From: Streptomyces sp. Edi4
Lineage (GTDB): Bacteria > Actinomycetota > Actinomycetes > Streptomycetales > Streptomycetaceae
Assembly (NCBI RefSeq): GCF_040253615.1
Contig: NZ_JBEJGY010000004.1
Span: 1,116,001 to 1,180,000 of the forward strand
Length of the DNA: 64,000 nt
Reading direction: 5' to 3'
Shown here: positions 52,553-61,849 of the stretch, one piece after another
Position numbering within the stretch: position 1 is the first letter of the stretch
How the letters are laid out: every line of letters begins with the position of its first letter
Position numbers and translations under genes: made by a program
Notes under the pieces: generated by a model
Database searches by the model: none
Told to the model about the DNA's origin: nothing
Seen by the model: only the letters and a program-made list of their open reading frames with translations

Positions 52553-54229
52553 ATGTCAGTCTCCTCCAGCAGCGCGCTGCCCCGCCAGGTCGCCGACGCC
52601 TATGTCGACGCACTCATCGAACTCGACCCGATCACCGGGAGCTACCTGGGCGTCAGGGCGAGCCACGCCCTCCTTCCCGACTTCTCCCCCGCAGGACAGT
52701 CGGCCCTGGCCGACCTGGCGCGCACGACGCTCGCCCTTCTCGACGAGGCCGAGCGGCGCCCCGGCGCCGACAGCGACGCCGAGCGCCGCTGCGGCCGGCT
52801 GCTGCGCGAGCGGCTGACCTCCGAACTCGCCGTCCACGAGGCGGACGAGGGCCTGCGCAGGATCAGCAACCTCAGCTCGCCCGTGCACGACATCCGGATG
52901 GCGTTCTCGATGACGCCGACGGAGACCGATGAGGACTGGCGCGCCCTGGACGCACGCCTTCGCGCCGTGTCCGCCGCCATCGAGGGTTATCGCGCCTCAC
53001 TCGAACTCGGCCTGGAACGCAAGCTGTTCGGTGGCCCGCGCGCCACCGCCACCTTCATCGGCCAGCTCGGCGAATGGATCGACACCGGTTTCTTCGAGAC
53101 CCTGGCCGCGCCCGGCCCGAAGTCCCTGCGCGAAAGCCTCGACGCCTCCGCGGCCGAGGCCTCCGCCGCGCTCGGCGCCCTGCGCGACTGGCTGCGCGAT
53201 GTGTACGCGCCGGCCATCGAGGGCGCGGGCGACACCGTGGGCCGCGAGCGCTACCAGCGCTGGTCGCAGTATTACAACGGCACCGCGCTCGACCTGGACG
53301 AGGCGTACGCCTACGGCTGGTCGGAGTACCACCGGCTGCTCGGCGAGATGAAGACCGAGGCCGCCAAGATCCTGCCCGGCGCCGGTCCTTGGGAGGCGCT
53401 GGCCCACCTCGACGAGCACGGCACCCACATCGAGGGCGTCGAGGAGGTCCGCGACTGGTTGCAGTCCCTGATGGACGAGGCGATCGAAGCGCTCGACGGC
53501 ACACACTTCGAACTCGCCGAGCGGGTGCGGAAGGTGGAGTCGCGCATCGCGCCGCCCGGTGGCGCCGCGGCCCCGTACTACACGGGCCCCTCGGAGGACT
53601 TCTCGCGCCCGGGCCGTACCTGGCTGCCCACGATGGGCGAGACCCGGTTCCCCGTGTACGACCTGGTCTCGACCTGGTACCACGAGGGCGTGCCGGGCCA
53701 CCACCTCCAGATCGCGCAGTGGGTGCACGTCGCCGACCAGCTCTCGCGCTACCAGGCGACCGTCGGACACGTCAGCGCCAACGCCGAGGGCTGGGCGCTG
53801 TACGCCGAGCGTTTGATGGACGAGCTCGGCTTCCTCACCGACCCCGAGCGCCGCCTCGGTTACCTGGACGCCCAGATGATGCGCGCCTGCCGGGTCATCA
53901 TCGACATCGGCATGCACTTGGATCTGGAGATCCCGGCGGACTCGCCGTTCCACCCGGGCGAGCGCTGGACGCCGGAGCTGGCCCATGAGTTCTTCGGCTC
54001 GCACAGCAGCCGGCCCGCCGACTTCGTCCAGAGCGAGCTGATCCGCTACCTGTCGATGCCTGGTCAGGCCATCGGCTACAAGCTGGGTGAGCGCGCCTGG
54101 CTGCTCGGCCGCGAGAACGCCCGGGCCCGCCACGGCGACGCCTTCGACCCGAAGGCCTGGCACATGGCGGCCCTCTCACAGGGTTCGCTCGGCCTCGACG
54201 ACCTGGTGGACGAACTCTCCAAGCTCTGA
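52553..54229 (+). CDS. DUF885-family zinc peptidase-like protein
   Basis: A 558-aa cytoplasmic protein of the DUF885 family, predicted metallopeptidases. The zinc motif is WYHEGVPGHHLQIAQ (an HExxxxHH variant) near residue 380, and EGWALYAERLMDELG near 413 supplies the downstream Glu. The helical N-terminal half (LDPITGSYLGV, NLSSPVHDIRMAF) is typical. No signal peptide is present. It is followed by a hairpin terminator. Confidence 0.88.
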   Translation: MSVSSSSALPRQVADAYVDALIELDPITGSYLGVRASHALLPDFSPAGQSALADLARTTLALLDEAERRPGADSDAERRCGRLLRERLTSELAVHEADEGLRRISNLSSPVHDIRMAFSMTPTETDEDWRALDARLRAVSAAIEGYRASLELGLERKLFGGPRATATFIGQLGEWIDTGFFETLAAPGPKSLRESLDASAAEASAALGALRDWLRDVYAPAIEGAGDTVGRERYQRWSQYYNGTALDLDEAYAYGWSEYHRLLGEMKTEAAKILPGAGPWEALAHLDEHGTHIEGVEEVRDWLQSLMDEAIEALDGTHFELAERVRKVESRIAPPGGAAAPYYTGPSEDFSRPGRTWLPTMGETRFPVYDLVSTWYHEGVPGHHLQIAQWVHVADQLSRYQATVGHVSANAEGWALYAERLMDELGFLTDPERRLGYLDAQMMRACRVIIDIGMHLDLEIPADSPFHPGERWTPELAHEFFGSHSSRPADFVQSELIRYLSMPGQAIGYKLGERAWLLGRENARARHGDAFDPKAWHMAALSQGSLGLDDLVDELSKL

Positions 54230-54237
54230 ACCGCCCC

Positions 54238-54266
54238 GGGGGCGGCCCGTTCAACGAGCCGCCCCC
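54238..54266 (+). terminator. Terminator after the DUF885 gene
   Basis: GGGGGCGGC (54238-54246) pairs with GCCGCCCCC (54258-54266) across an 11-nt loop, starting 8 nt after the stop codon. Confidence 0.65.
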
Positions 54267-54440
54267 GTATGGCGTGCTGCCCCCGGCCGCGCGACGTGAG
54301 TTTCCAAAGTCGCGGTAAAGTCAGTTTTCGAGGCCCTGCCGCGACCCCTGTCGTCAGAGCCTCGTTCCATGTTCGAGGCAGGCATGACCGGTGGGTGACG
54401 CGGCCCGGAACAACACTCCCGCGCGAGACCCGGAGAACCC

Positions 54441-55235
54441 ATGCGTCGCTCCCTGCCCCTGACAGCCGCCGCACTGATGCTGTGCGCCGGCTGTTCGACG
54501 GCCGGAACCACGGCCGGCGCCGACGCGGCGTCCGAGCCCACGTTCGACCGGGGCTCCGCCGTGCGGGCCGCCGTGGCGGCCACCAGCAGGGGCCCCGCCC
54601 AGCTGGACCAGAAGATCGAGATCTCGGGCGGTGGCGTGGACGCCACCATCACGGTCATCGGCGGCATCGACTTCGCCGCAGACAAGGCGGCCCTCGCCGT
54701 CGACTTCCCCGAGGGCGGCATCAGCCACCTCGACGAGGTCTTCGCCGGCCGACAGGCCTACGTACGGGGGGCCGCGCCGGTGGACGCGGACACCTGGGCG
54801 GTGACTGCCCGCGACGCCGCGGAAGCCCATTACGCCCTGCGCGCCCCGCTCAACGATCCCCAGTACGTCCTGCGGCAGATATCCGCGATGCGTCACGTGT
54901 CCCAGCGGGGCGAGGAAGAAGTGGCGGGCACGCACACCGTGCACTTCCGGGGCGTGCTCGACCACGACACGCTCACGCTGCGCATGGCCAAGGAGACCCG
55001 GGAGAAGATGGCCAAGGCCCGTGACCTCATCGGCGGCGATCTGCCGGTCTACGCGGACGCGTGGGTCGACCAGCAGGGCCGGCTTGTGCAGACCCGTACG
55101 TCCATGGATCTCGGCGGTAGCCAGGCGACGGTGACGACCGTGCTCTCCGGTCCGGGCAAGCCCGTCCAGGTCACTGTCCCCGCCACCGACAACACCGTCC
55201 CGGCCGGCGGTTTCACGGGAATCCTGACCGGCTGA
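54441..55235 (+). CDS. Secreted lipoprotein, LppX/LprG-like fold possible
   Basis: A 264-aa exported lipoprotein. The signal peptide RRSLPLTAAALML is followed by the lipobox LCAGC, with Cys18 as the acylated residue. The mature part resembles DUF1396/LppX-LprG-type lipid-binding lipoproteins (ATITVIGGIDFAADKAALAVDFP, YADAWVDQQGRLVQTRTSMDL). The family assignment is tentative. A CGGAGAA site precedes the ATG. It converges on sbcC with only 34 nt between stops. Confidence 0.8.
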   Translation: MRRSLPLTAAALMLCAGCSTAGTTAGADAASEPTFDRGSAVRAAVAATSRGPAQLDQKIEISGGGVDATITVIGGIDFAADKAALAVDFPEGGISHLDEVFAGRQAYVRGAAPVDADTWAVTARDAAEAHYALRAPLNDPQYVLRQISAMRHVSQRGEEEVAGTHTVHFRGVLDHDTLTLRMAKETREKMAKARDLIGGDLPVYADAWVDQQGRLVQTRTSMDLGGSQATVTTVLSGPGKPVQVTVPATDNTVPAGGFTGILTG

Positions 55236-55269
55236 GGCCCTGGCACGCGGGGCGGATCTCGGTGGGCCG

Positions 55270-58200
55270 CTATCCCCGGCCCCCCTCCGCCCCCCTCACC
55301 CGCACCGACGACCCCGTCCGCCCCTTGACCACTTCCAGCTGGACCGGGATGCGGCGGCGCAGGTCGGCGACGTGGCTGACGATGCCCACGCTGCGGTCGC
55401 GTTCGCGCAGCGAGTCCAGTACGTCAAGGACCTCGTCCAGGGTCTGGTCGTCGAGGCTGCCGAAGCCCTCGTCGATGAAGAGGGTGTCCAGGCGGGTGCC
55501 GCCGGCCTCGTCGGTGACGACGTCCGCGAGACCGAGGGCGAGGGCGAGGGAGGCGAAGAACGTCTCGCCGCCCGACAGCGTCGCCGTGTCACGCTCGCGG
55601 CCCGTCCAGGCGTCCACCACATGCAGACCGAGGCCCGAACGCCCCCGGCCTCCCCTGGCGTCGGAGTGGACCAGGGTGTAGCGGCCGCCCGACATGCGCT
55701 GGAGCCTGGCGGTCGCGGCGGCCGCCACCTGTTCGAGGCGGGCGGCCAGCACATAGGACTCCAGGCGCATCTTGCGCTCGTTGTCCGCCGATGTGCCGGC
55801 GGTGAGGCCGGCCAGGCGCGCCACCCGCTCGTACTCCACGCGCAGCGGGCCGAGCCTCCGGGTCTCCTCGGCGGCGAGATCGCTCAGCGAGCGCAGTTCC
55901 GCGCGGCGGGCGCGGGCCGCCGCGAGCGCCGAGGCGGCGTCGCGCAGGGCGCGTCCGGCTTCGGCCTCCTCGGCGGCGGCCTCATCCGCGCGGGCGGGCG
56001 CGGCCCGGCCGGCCTCGGCGGTCCCCGGTTCGGCCAGGCGCGCGGTGACCGTGGCGTACTGGTGCTCCCAGGCGTCGATGCGGTGCTGGACGTCGCGGCG
56101 CGCGCGTTCGTCGATGAGGGCCGCCGACGCCGCGGCCGGGGTGTCGAACCCGGCCCGGAACGCCGCGTCCGAGAGCCGTCCGTCGGCTTCCTTCAGCCGC
56201 TCGGCGCTGTCCTCGACGGCGCGGACCGCCTCCACCGCGTCGGCGAGGATGTCCGCCCGGTGTTCCAGCAGCTCCGCCTGCTCCGCGACGCTGGCGGCGC
56301 CCGCCCGGGCCTGGATCAAGTCCTGCTCCAGCGCGGCCTGTTCGCGGTCCAGGGCCTCGCGGCTCGCGGTGTGGGCGGCGATGTTCTGCTGCGCCGCGCG
56401 CTGGGCGGTCAGGCGCTGCTCGTACTCCCGTTCCGCCGCCGCGAGCGCGAGCCGGGCCTCGTGGAGCCCGCCGGCCACGTCCCGCGCCTCACCGTGCTCG
56501 CGCCGCAACTCGCTCTCCTCGCGGGCCAGTTCATCGACGCTCGCGCTTCCCGCCTCGGCCTGCGCGGCGGCGAACTCCTCCCGTACGAGGGTGAGCGCGG
56601 CCTCGGCCTCGGCGCGGGCGGCGTCGGCGTCCTGGTGGGCGCGCCGCGCGGCGTCCTCGGCGGCGCGGTCCACCTGGCCGGCGCCGGGGCGTGCGGGCGC
56701 GGGATGGTCGGCCGAGCCGCACACCGTGCAGGGCTCCCCCGGGCGCAGCCCCGCCGCGAGCTCCGCCGCGATCCCGCGCAGCCGCTCCTCGCGCAGCGCC
56801 AGCCAGTGCTCGTGGGCGTCGCCGGCGGCCTCGCGGGTCTCGGCGTGGCGAAGGCGCGCCGCCTCGAGCCGGTCGCGCAACGCGTCGCGGGAGCGGGCGG
56901 CCCGGAGGCGGCGCCCGGCGGGTTCGAGCCGGCCGGCGAGGTGTTCGGCGCGGGCGGCGGCCTCGTGGGCGGCGTCGATACGCCTCTGGTGGCCGAGCCG
57001 GGTGGCCTCCCAGCCCGCCAGCCATCCGGCGGCGTCGCTCAGGACGTCCTCGTCGGCGCGGGAGCGCCGGTCGAGGCGGGTGCGCTCCTCCTGGATCTGC
57101 GCGCTGCGGTGCTCGGCCCTGCGGGCGGACTCCAGGGCGCCGAGGTCCTGGCGCATCCTGCGCTCCAGGGCGGCGAGCTGGCCGGCGCCCGCCTCTGCGA
57201 GGTCGGGGTGCAGGCGTGCGCGGGTGCGGTCGCGGCGGGCGGTGGCCGCGTCATGGTCGCGCCGCGCCTGCTCCCACCATTGGAGGGCGGGCGAGACGAG
57301 ATCCGCCTTGCGGGCCCTGTCGAGACGGCTTCGCAGCTCCTCCTGTTCGGGGCGGCGGGAGGCCAACTCGTCGGCTTCGGCGCGGGCTTGGGCGTGGCGT
57401 TCCTGGAGGGCGGCGAGCCCGCGTGCCTGCTCGGCGGCGCCCCGGGCGGCGGCGTGCCGGGCCTCGGCGGCGTCCACGCCGGCCGAGGCGATGTCGAGGC
57501 GTTCGGCGGCGCCGGCCCGCGCGACGGCTGCCCACTCAAGGACCGACGAGGCGAGACCGGGGTCGCCCGGCCGCGCGGCGGGCACCGGCCAGGCGCGCGT
57601 GTCGGCGCTGTCACCGGCGGCCTGCGCCATCCGCTGGAGATGGGCGAGCAGCCGCTCGTCGCCCTCCTTGACCTGGCGTTCGGCGGCCTTGCGCAGCTCG
57701 GCGAGGCGGTCCTCGACGGCGGCGAACCTACGGGTGTCGAAGAGCCTGCCGAGGAGTCTGCCGCGCGCTTCCGCGTCGGACCTGAGGAACTTGGCGAACT
57801 CGCCCTGCGGCAACAGGACGACCTGGCAGAACTGCTCCCGGCTCATCCCGATGAGCTGCCCGAGCTCTTCGCCGACCTCCTGGTGCGAGCGGCTGAGGGC
57901 GCGCCAGGCGCGTTCGTCCGGGTCGTACTCGCGCAGCCAGGTCTGCGCCTTCTCGGTGGTGAAGCCGCTGCCGCGCTTCTTGGGGCGGTCCTGCTGGGGG
58001 CGGCGGGTGACCTCCAACCGCCGTCCCCCGACGGTCAGTTCGAGCAGGACCTCGGTGAAGACGTCAGGCGCGGCATGGTCGCTGCGCAGCACGGTGCCCG
58101 GGCTCTGCCGGGCCCCCGGCACCGCCCCGTACAGGGCGAAGCAGACCGCGTCGAGCACCGAGGTCTTGCCCGCGCCGGTCTGCCCGTGCAGCAGGAAGAG

Positions 58201-58287
58201 GCCCGCTCCGGACAGCGCGTCGAAGTCGATGTCCTGGCTCGTCGCGAAGGGGCCGAAGGCCGTGACGCGCAGGCGGTGCAGCCTCAC
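55270..58287 (-). CDS. sbcC: Exonuclease subunit SbcC (Rad50-like ATPase)
   Basis: A 1005-aa ATPase that works with SbcD to cut DNA hairpins and trim double-strand ends. Walker A is GQTGAGKTS near residue 35, followed by QGEFAKFLRSDA. A long Ala/Arg/Glu-rich coiled coil runs about 220-800, interrupted by the zinc hook CTVC near 520. The ABC signature LSGGE and Walker B TLFIDEGFGSLD are near the C-terminus. The GTG start at 58287 overlaps the sbcD stop (GTGA); the same frame stays open further upstream but only antisense to sbcD. Confidence 0.95.
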   Translation of the reverse strand: MRLHRLRVTAFGPFATSQDIDFDALSGAGLFLLHGQTGAGKTSVLDAVCFALYGAVPGARQSPGTVLRSDHAAPDVFTEVLLELTVGGRRLEVTRRPQQDRPKKRGSGFTTEKAQTWLREYDPDERAWRALSRSHQEVGEELGQLIGMSREQFCQVVLLPQGEFAKFLRSDAEARGRLLGRLFDTRRFAAVEDRLAELRKAAERQVKEGDERLLAHLQRMAQAAGDSADTRAWPVPAARPGDPGLASSVLEWAAVARAGAAERLDIASAGVDAAEARHAAARGAAEQARGLAALQERHAQARAEADELASRRPEQEELRSRLDRARKADLVSPALQWWEQARRDHDAATARRDRTRARLHPDLAEAGAGQLAALERRMRQDLGALESARRAEHRSAQIQEERTRLDRRSRADEDVLSDAAGWLAGWEATRLGHQRRIDAAHEAAARAEHLAGRLEPAGRRLRAARSRDALRDRLEAARLRHAETREAAGDAHEHWLALREERLRGIAAELAAGLRPGEPCTVCGSADHPAPARPGAGQVDRAAEDAARRAHQDADAARAEAEAALTLVREEFAAAQAEAGSASVDELAREESELRREHGEARDVAGGLHEARLALAAAEREYEQRLTAQRAAQQNIAAHTASREALDREQAALEQDLIQARAGAASVAEQAELLEHRADILADAVEAVRAVEDSAERLKEADGRLSDAAFRAGFDTPAAASAALIDERARRDVQHRIDAWEHQYATVTARLAEPGTAEAGRAAPARADEAAAEEAEAGRALRDAASALAAARARRAELRSLSDLAAEETRRLGPLRVEYERVARLAGLTAGTSADNERKMRLESYVLAARLEQVAAAATARLQRMSGGRYTLVHSDARGGRGRSGLGLHVVDAWTGRERDTATLSGGETFFASLALALGLADVVTDEAGGTRLDTLFIDEGFGSLDDQTLDEVLDVLDSLRERDRSVGIVSHVADLRRRIPVQLEVVKGRTGSSVRVRGAEGGRG

Positions 58288-59438
58288 CGGGCCACCTCGC
58301 GCACTGTGTCGTCGACCCGTACGGCGTCGAACACCCCGCGCAGCACGGTCCGTTCGCGCTCGTCGGGGCCGCTGCCGCCGCGCACGTGCGCCACGAAGTC
58401 CTCCGCGATCTGCTGGTCGCTGCGGCCGCTGAGGCGCCGCGCGTAGGAGGCACGCGGGTCGCCGTCGGCGCGCTCGGGGTCGAAGGCCAGGCTCAGGGTG
58501 TGCGGGAAGCGGGCGGCGATCTTGGCCATGGCGTCGGCGGGGCGCACCGCGTCGGTCAGCGTGGCCTCCACCCAGGCCTGCTCGTGCCGGGCCAGGGCCG
58601 GGTCTTCGAGGAGCGCGTCGAGGCGGCCCCGGATCCGGGCGAGCGGCCGGGGCACCGGGCAGTCGATCCGTTCGGCGCTCAGGTCCCCGTCGGCGGCGAG
58701 GTCCACGAGCCACATGGACTTGCGGTGGGTGGCCTCGGAGAAGGAGTAGGCGAGCGGCGAGCCCGAGTAGCGGATCCGCTCGGTGATGACCTGGCTGCCG
58801 TGGAGGTGGCCGAGCGCCACGTAGTCCACGCCGTGGAAGACGCCCGCCGGCACGGCGGCGACGCCGCCCACGGTGATGTCTCGCTCGCTGTCGCTCGGCT
58901 CGCCCCCGGCCACGAAGGCGTGGGCCAGGACGACCGAGCGGGTGTCCGCGGGACGGCCCGCGAGGTCGGAGCGCACCCGTTCCATGGCCGCGCTCAGCAC
59001 CGCTTCGTGACCGCCCTTCGGCGCGGCCAGCTCGTCGCGGACCAGGGCGGGCTCCAGATAGGGCAGCCCGTAGAAGGCCACGTCGTCGATCATGACCGGG
59101 GTGCCGCAGTGCGCCGGGTCGGTGCGCAGATGGATGCCGGCCCGCCGGATCAGCCCCGCGCCCACGCCGAGCCGGCGCGCCGAGTCGTGGTTGCCGGAGA
59201 TCATCACGGTCGCCACCCCGGCGTCGGCCAGGGTGTGCAGGGCCCGGTCGAAGAGGTCGACGGCGGCCAGCGGCGGCACCGCGCGGTCGTAGACGTCGCC
59301 CGCCACCAGGACCACGTCCACGTCCCGGTCGCGCACGGTCGCCACCAGATGGTCGAGGAACGCGGCCTGTGCGCCGAGCAGGTCGACCCGGTGGAAGGAC
59401 CGCCCCAAGTGCCAGTCCGAGGTATGGAGAATCCTCAA
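58284..59438 (-). CDS. sbcD: Exonuclease subunit SbcD (Mre11-like nuclease)
   Basis: A 384-aa metallophosphoesterase partner of SbcC. The metal motifs are HTSDWHLG near residue 5, VAGDVYDRAVPP near 45, ISGNHDSARRLG near 78, VVLAHAFVAGG and LGHLHGSQ near 220. The TTG start at 59438 is chosen because family proteins begin directly before the first motif; upstream frame extensions are not conserved. It overlaps sbcC by 4 nt and must be co-translated with it. Confidence 0.94.
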   Translation of the reverse strand: MRILHTSDWHLGRSFHRVDLLGAQAAFLDHLVATVRDRDVDVVLVAGDVYDRAVPPLAAVDLFDRALHTLADAGVATVMISGNHDSARRLGVGAGLIRRAGIHLRTDPAHCGTPVMIDDVAFYGLPYLEPALVRDELAAPKGGHEAVLSAAMERVRSDLAGRPADTRSVVLAHAFVAGGEPSDSERDITVGGVAAVPAGVFHGVDYVALGHLHGSQVITERIRYSGSPLAYSFSEATHRKSMWLVDLAADGDLSAERIDCPVPRPLARIRGRLDALLEDPALARHEQAWVEATLTDAVRPADAMAKIAARFPHTLSLAFDPERADGDPRASYARRLSGRSDQQIAEDFVAHVRGGSGPDERERTVLRGVFDAVRVDDTVREVAR

Positions 59439-59611
59439 GACGCCGCTCCGACCCGCATGCTTCCCGTCATCCTCTCCGGTGCCCCACCGGCCCGTCACCG
59501 GACCCGCCGTCCCACGGGCCACGCCGGCGCTCGCCGGTACCTGGCCCCTCACGGCCCTCAGTCTGACATCGCCCACCGGGGTGTCGTGGCCAAAGGGGTG
59601 ATCACGGCCCG

Positions 59612-59657
59612 GACCACCGCCTGGATCACGGGCTGACCACGGCCTGGATCACGGGCG
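59612..59657. repeat. 23-bp direct repeat, two copies
   Basis: Two nearly identical units starting GACCAC and containing GCCTGGATCACGGG lie head to tail (starts 59612 and 59635) between sbcD and the YigZ-family gene. The second copy runs into the end of the latter gene's 3' flank. Confidence 0.65.
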
Positions 59658-59659
59658 GT

Positions 59660-60286
59660 TCAGCCCTCCCCGTACGCCTCGCCGCCGAGCTCCAGCGTCG
59701 CGGTGCCGGCGGTGGCGTCGGCGAGCCAGTTCCGGAAGCCCTCGACATCGGCCTCGGGCAGCCCGATCCCGATGGTCACGGCCTCCGCGTACCGCACCTC
59801 GCGCACGGCCCGGCCGGTCGCCCTCAGGTCGTTCTCCAGTTTGCCCGCGCGCTGGTGGTCGACCGTGACGGTGGCAAGACGAAAGCGCCGGCGCACGACC
59901 GTGCCGAGCTCGTCCAGGGCTTCGCCGACCACTCCTCCGTACGCCCTGATCAGTCCGCCCGCGCCGAGCTTGACCCCGCCGTAGTACCGGGTGACCACGG
60001 CGACGACGTAGCGCACCTCGCGCCGGGTGAGCATCTGGAGCATGGGCACCCCCGCGGTGCCGCCCGGTTCGCCGTCGTCGCTCGCTTTCTGCACGGACGC
60101 GTCGGCGCCGATCACGTACGCGAAGCAGTGGTGGCTCGCGGCGGGGTGCTCCTTGCGGACGCGGGCGATGAACGCCTGCGCCTGTGCTTCGGTCGCGGCG
60201 GGCGCGAGCGCGCACAGGAAACGCGATCTGTTGATCTCGCTCTCGTGGACACCCTCGCGGGCGATGGTGCGGTACTGCTCGGGCAT
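59660..60286 (-). CDS. YigZ/IMPACT-family protein
   Basis: A 208-aa protein of the UPF0029/IMPACT family. The conserved block is ASDDGEPGGTAGVPML near residue 68, then VAVVTRYYGGVKLGAGGLIRAY near 95, with the C-terminal DUF1949 domain after about 135. Eukaryotic homologues (IMPACT/YIH1) modulate Gcn2; the bacterial function is unclear. The ATG at 60286 gives the usual N-terminus (REGVHESEINRSRFLCAL). It is a single-gene unit. Confidence 0.92.
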   Translation of the reverse strand: MPEQYRTIAREGVHESEINRSRFLCALAPAATEAQAQAFIARVRKEHPAASHHCFAYVIGADASVQKASDDGEPGGTAGVPMLQMLTRREVRYVVAVVTRYYGGVKLGAGGLIRAYGGVVGEALDELGTVVRRRFRLATVTVDHQRAGKLENDLRATGRAVREVRYAEAVTIGIGLPEADVEGFRNWLADATAGTATLELGGEAYGEG

Positions 60287-60424
60287 CCGCCCACCCTATG
60301 CGCCGCTGGGCGGATGCTCCCCCGGCCACCCCCGGCGTGGGGCGGGGCCCGGCTCCCCGCGGGCGCGGCGGCGGTGCGACCATGGCCGCCCAGCACCCCG
60401 CGACACCGCTCCAGGAGACCCCCC

Positions 60425-60841
60425 GTGATCCCCGTGCACGCCGACCGGGCGACCATCGCCAAGATCCTCACCGCCACCGGCGACACCTGGGCCGTGGTCG
60501 GCCTCTCCGCCAACCAGGACCGGGCCGCCTACGGCGTGGCCCGCGTCCTGCAACGTTTCGGCAAGCGGATCGTCCCGGTCCACCCCAGGGCGGAGAGCGT
60601 CCACGGCGAGCGGGGCTACGCCACGCCGGCAGAGATCCCCTTTCCCGTCGACGTGGTGGACGTGTTCGTCAACAGCGGCCTTGCGGGCGCCGTGGCCGAC
60701 CAGGCAGTGGCCATCGGCGCGAGGGCGGTCTGGTTCCAGCTCGGCGTCATCGACGAGGAGGCCTGCGCGCGCACCCGCGCCGCAGGCCTCGACATGGTCA
60801 TGGACCGCTGCCCGGCGATCGAGATCCCACGATTGGGCTGA
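60425..60841 (+). CDS. CoA-binding-domain protein
   Basis: A 138-aa single Rossmann-type CoA-binding domain, as in the YccU family. Features are WAVVGLSANQDRAAYGVARVLQRFG near residue 20, VPVHPRAESVHGERGYAT, and the VDVVDVF...VWFQLGVIDEEAC region. The function of these small proteins is not established. The GTG start at 60425 has AGGAG 7 nt upstream; a second in-frame GTG at 60434 is possible. Confidence 0.88.
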   Translation: MIPVHADRATIAKILTATGDTWAVVGLSANQDRAAYGVARVLQRFGKRIVPVHPRAESVHGERGYATPAEIPFPVDVVDVFVNSGLAGAVADQAVAIGARAVWFQLGVIDEEACARTRAAGLDMVMDRCPAIEIPRLG

Positions 60842-60939
60842 GGCGGCGCGACGGAGCGCGCATTCGACGAGTGCGGCCCTGTACCCCTGAATCGCTCGCG
60901 CTCATACTGGCGCCAACCAGACCTACGGGGAGGCACCAG

Positions 60940-61803
60940 TTGGGGGAGCTGATTCGTACCAGGGACGGGCGCACCTTAGCAGTCGAGAAGTATGGAAACC
61001 CTCGGGGGAGACCGGTCTTCCTGCTGCACGGCACTCCGGGCAGCAGGCTCGGCCCGGCCCCGCGCGGCGCGGTGCTCTACCGCCTCGGGGTGCGGCTCAT
61101 CACGTTCGACCGGCCGGGGTACGGCGACTCCGGCAGGCTGCCGGGGCGCCGCGTGGCGGACGCGGCGGCCGACGTCGAGGCGATCGCGGACGCGCTGGGC
61201 ATCGACGAGTTCGCCGTGGTGGGGCGCTCCGGCGGCGCGCCGCACGCGCTGGCCTGCGCCGCGCTGCTCCCGGACCGCACCGCGCGGGCGGCGGCCCTGG
61301 TGGGGATCGCGCCGCGCGACGCGCAGGGGCTCGACTGGTTCGAGGGGATGACCGAGTCCAACGTGCGCGAGTACGTCAACGCTGCTGCCGGACAAGGGCA
61401 GTTGGCGACCGCGCTCGAGATGCGCTCGATCACCATCCGCGCCGATCCGAGGCGTTCGGTCGACGACATGCGGCGCGGGCTGCCCGAGCCGGACCGCGGC
61501 ATCGTCGCCGACGCGGGCATCCGGGTCATGCTGGAGCGCAACTTCCAGGAGGCGCTGCGCAGTTCGGCCGACGGGTGGATCGACGACGTGATGGCGTTCA
61601 GCACGGGCTGGGAGTTCCGTCCCGAGGACATCAGCGCGCCGGTGCTGCTGTGGCACGGCGAGCAGGACGTGTTCGCGCCCGTGCAGCACACGCGCTGGCT
61701 GGCCGAGCGGATCCCCGGCGCCGAGCTGGTCGTGGAGCGCGGCGCGGCCCACTTCGGGGCGCTGCGCGTGCTCACCCGCGTCCTCGGCTGGGCCACCTGG
61801 TGA
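60940..61803 (+). CDS. Alpha/beta hydrolase with a TTA codon
   Basis: A 287-aa alpha/beta-hydrolase. The HG oxyanion motif is VFLLHGTPGSR near residue 27, the nucleophile elbow is VVGRSGGAPHAL near 93, the acid lies in WHGEQDVFAP near 240, and His in GAAHFGAL near 270. The TTG start has GGGGAGG 6 nt upstream. Codon 13 is TTA (60976-60978), the bldA-dependent leucine codon, and the first 25 codons are less GC-rich than the rest. Translation is therefore probably limited to late growth. The substrate is unknown. Confidence 0.87.
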   Translation: MGELIRTRDGRTLAVEKYGNPRGRPVFLLHGTPGSRLGPAPRGAVLYRLGVRLITFDRPGYGDSGRLPGRRVADAAADVEAIADALGIDEFAVVGRSGGAPHALACAALLPDRTARAAALVGIAPRDAQGLDWFEGMTESNVREYVNAAAGQGQLATALEMRSITIRADPRRSVDDMRRGLPEPDRGIVADAGIRVMLERNFQEALRSSADGWIDDVMAFSTGWEFRPEDISAPVLLWHGEQDVFAPVQHTRWLAERIPGAELVVERGAAHFGALRVLTRVLGWATW

Positions 61804-61849
61804 ACGGCGGGGAGTGCGTGGCCCACCGGCCCCGCGCTCCCCGCGTCAC

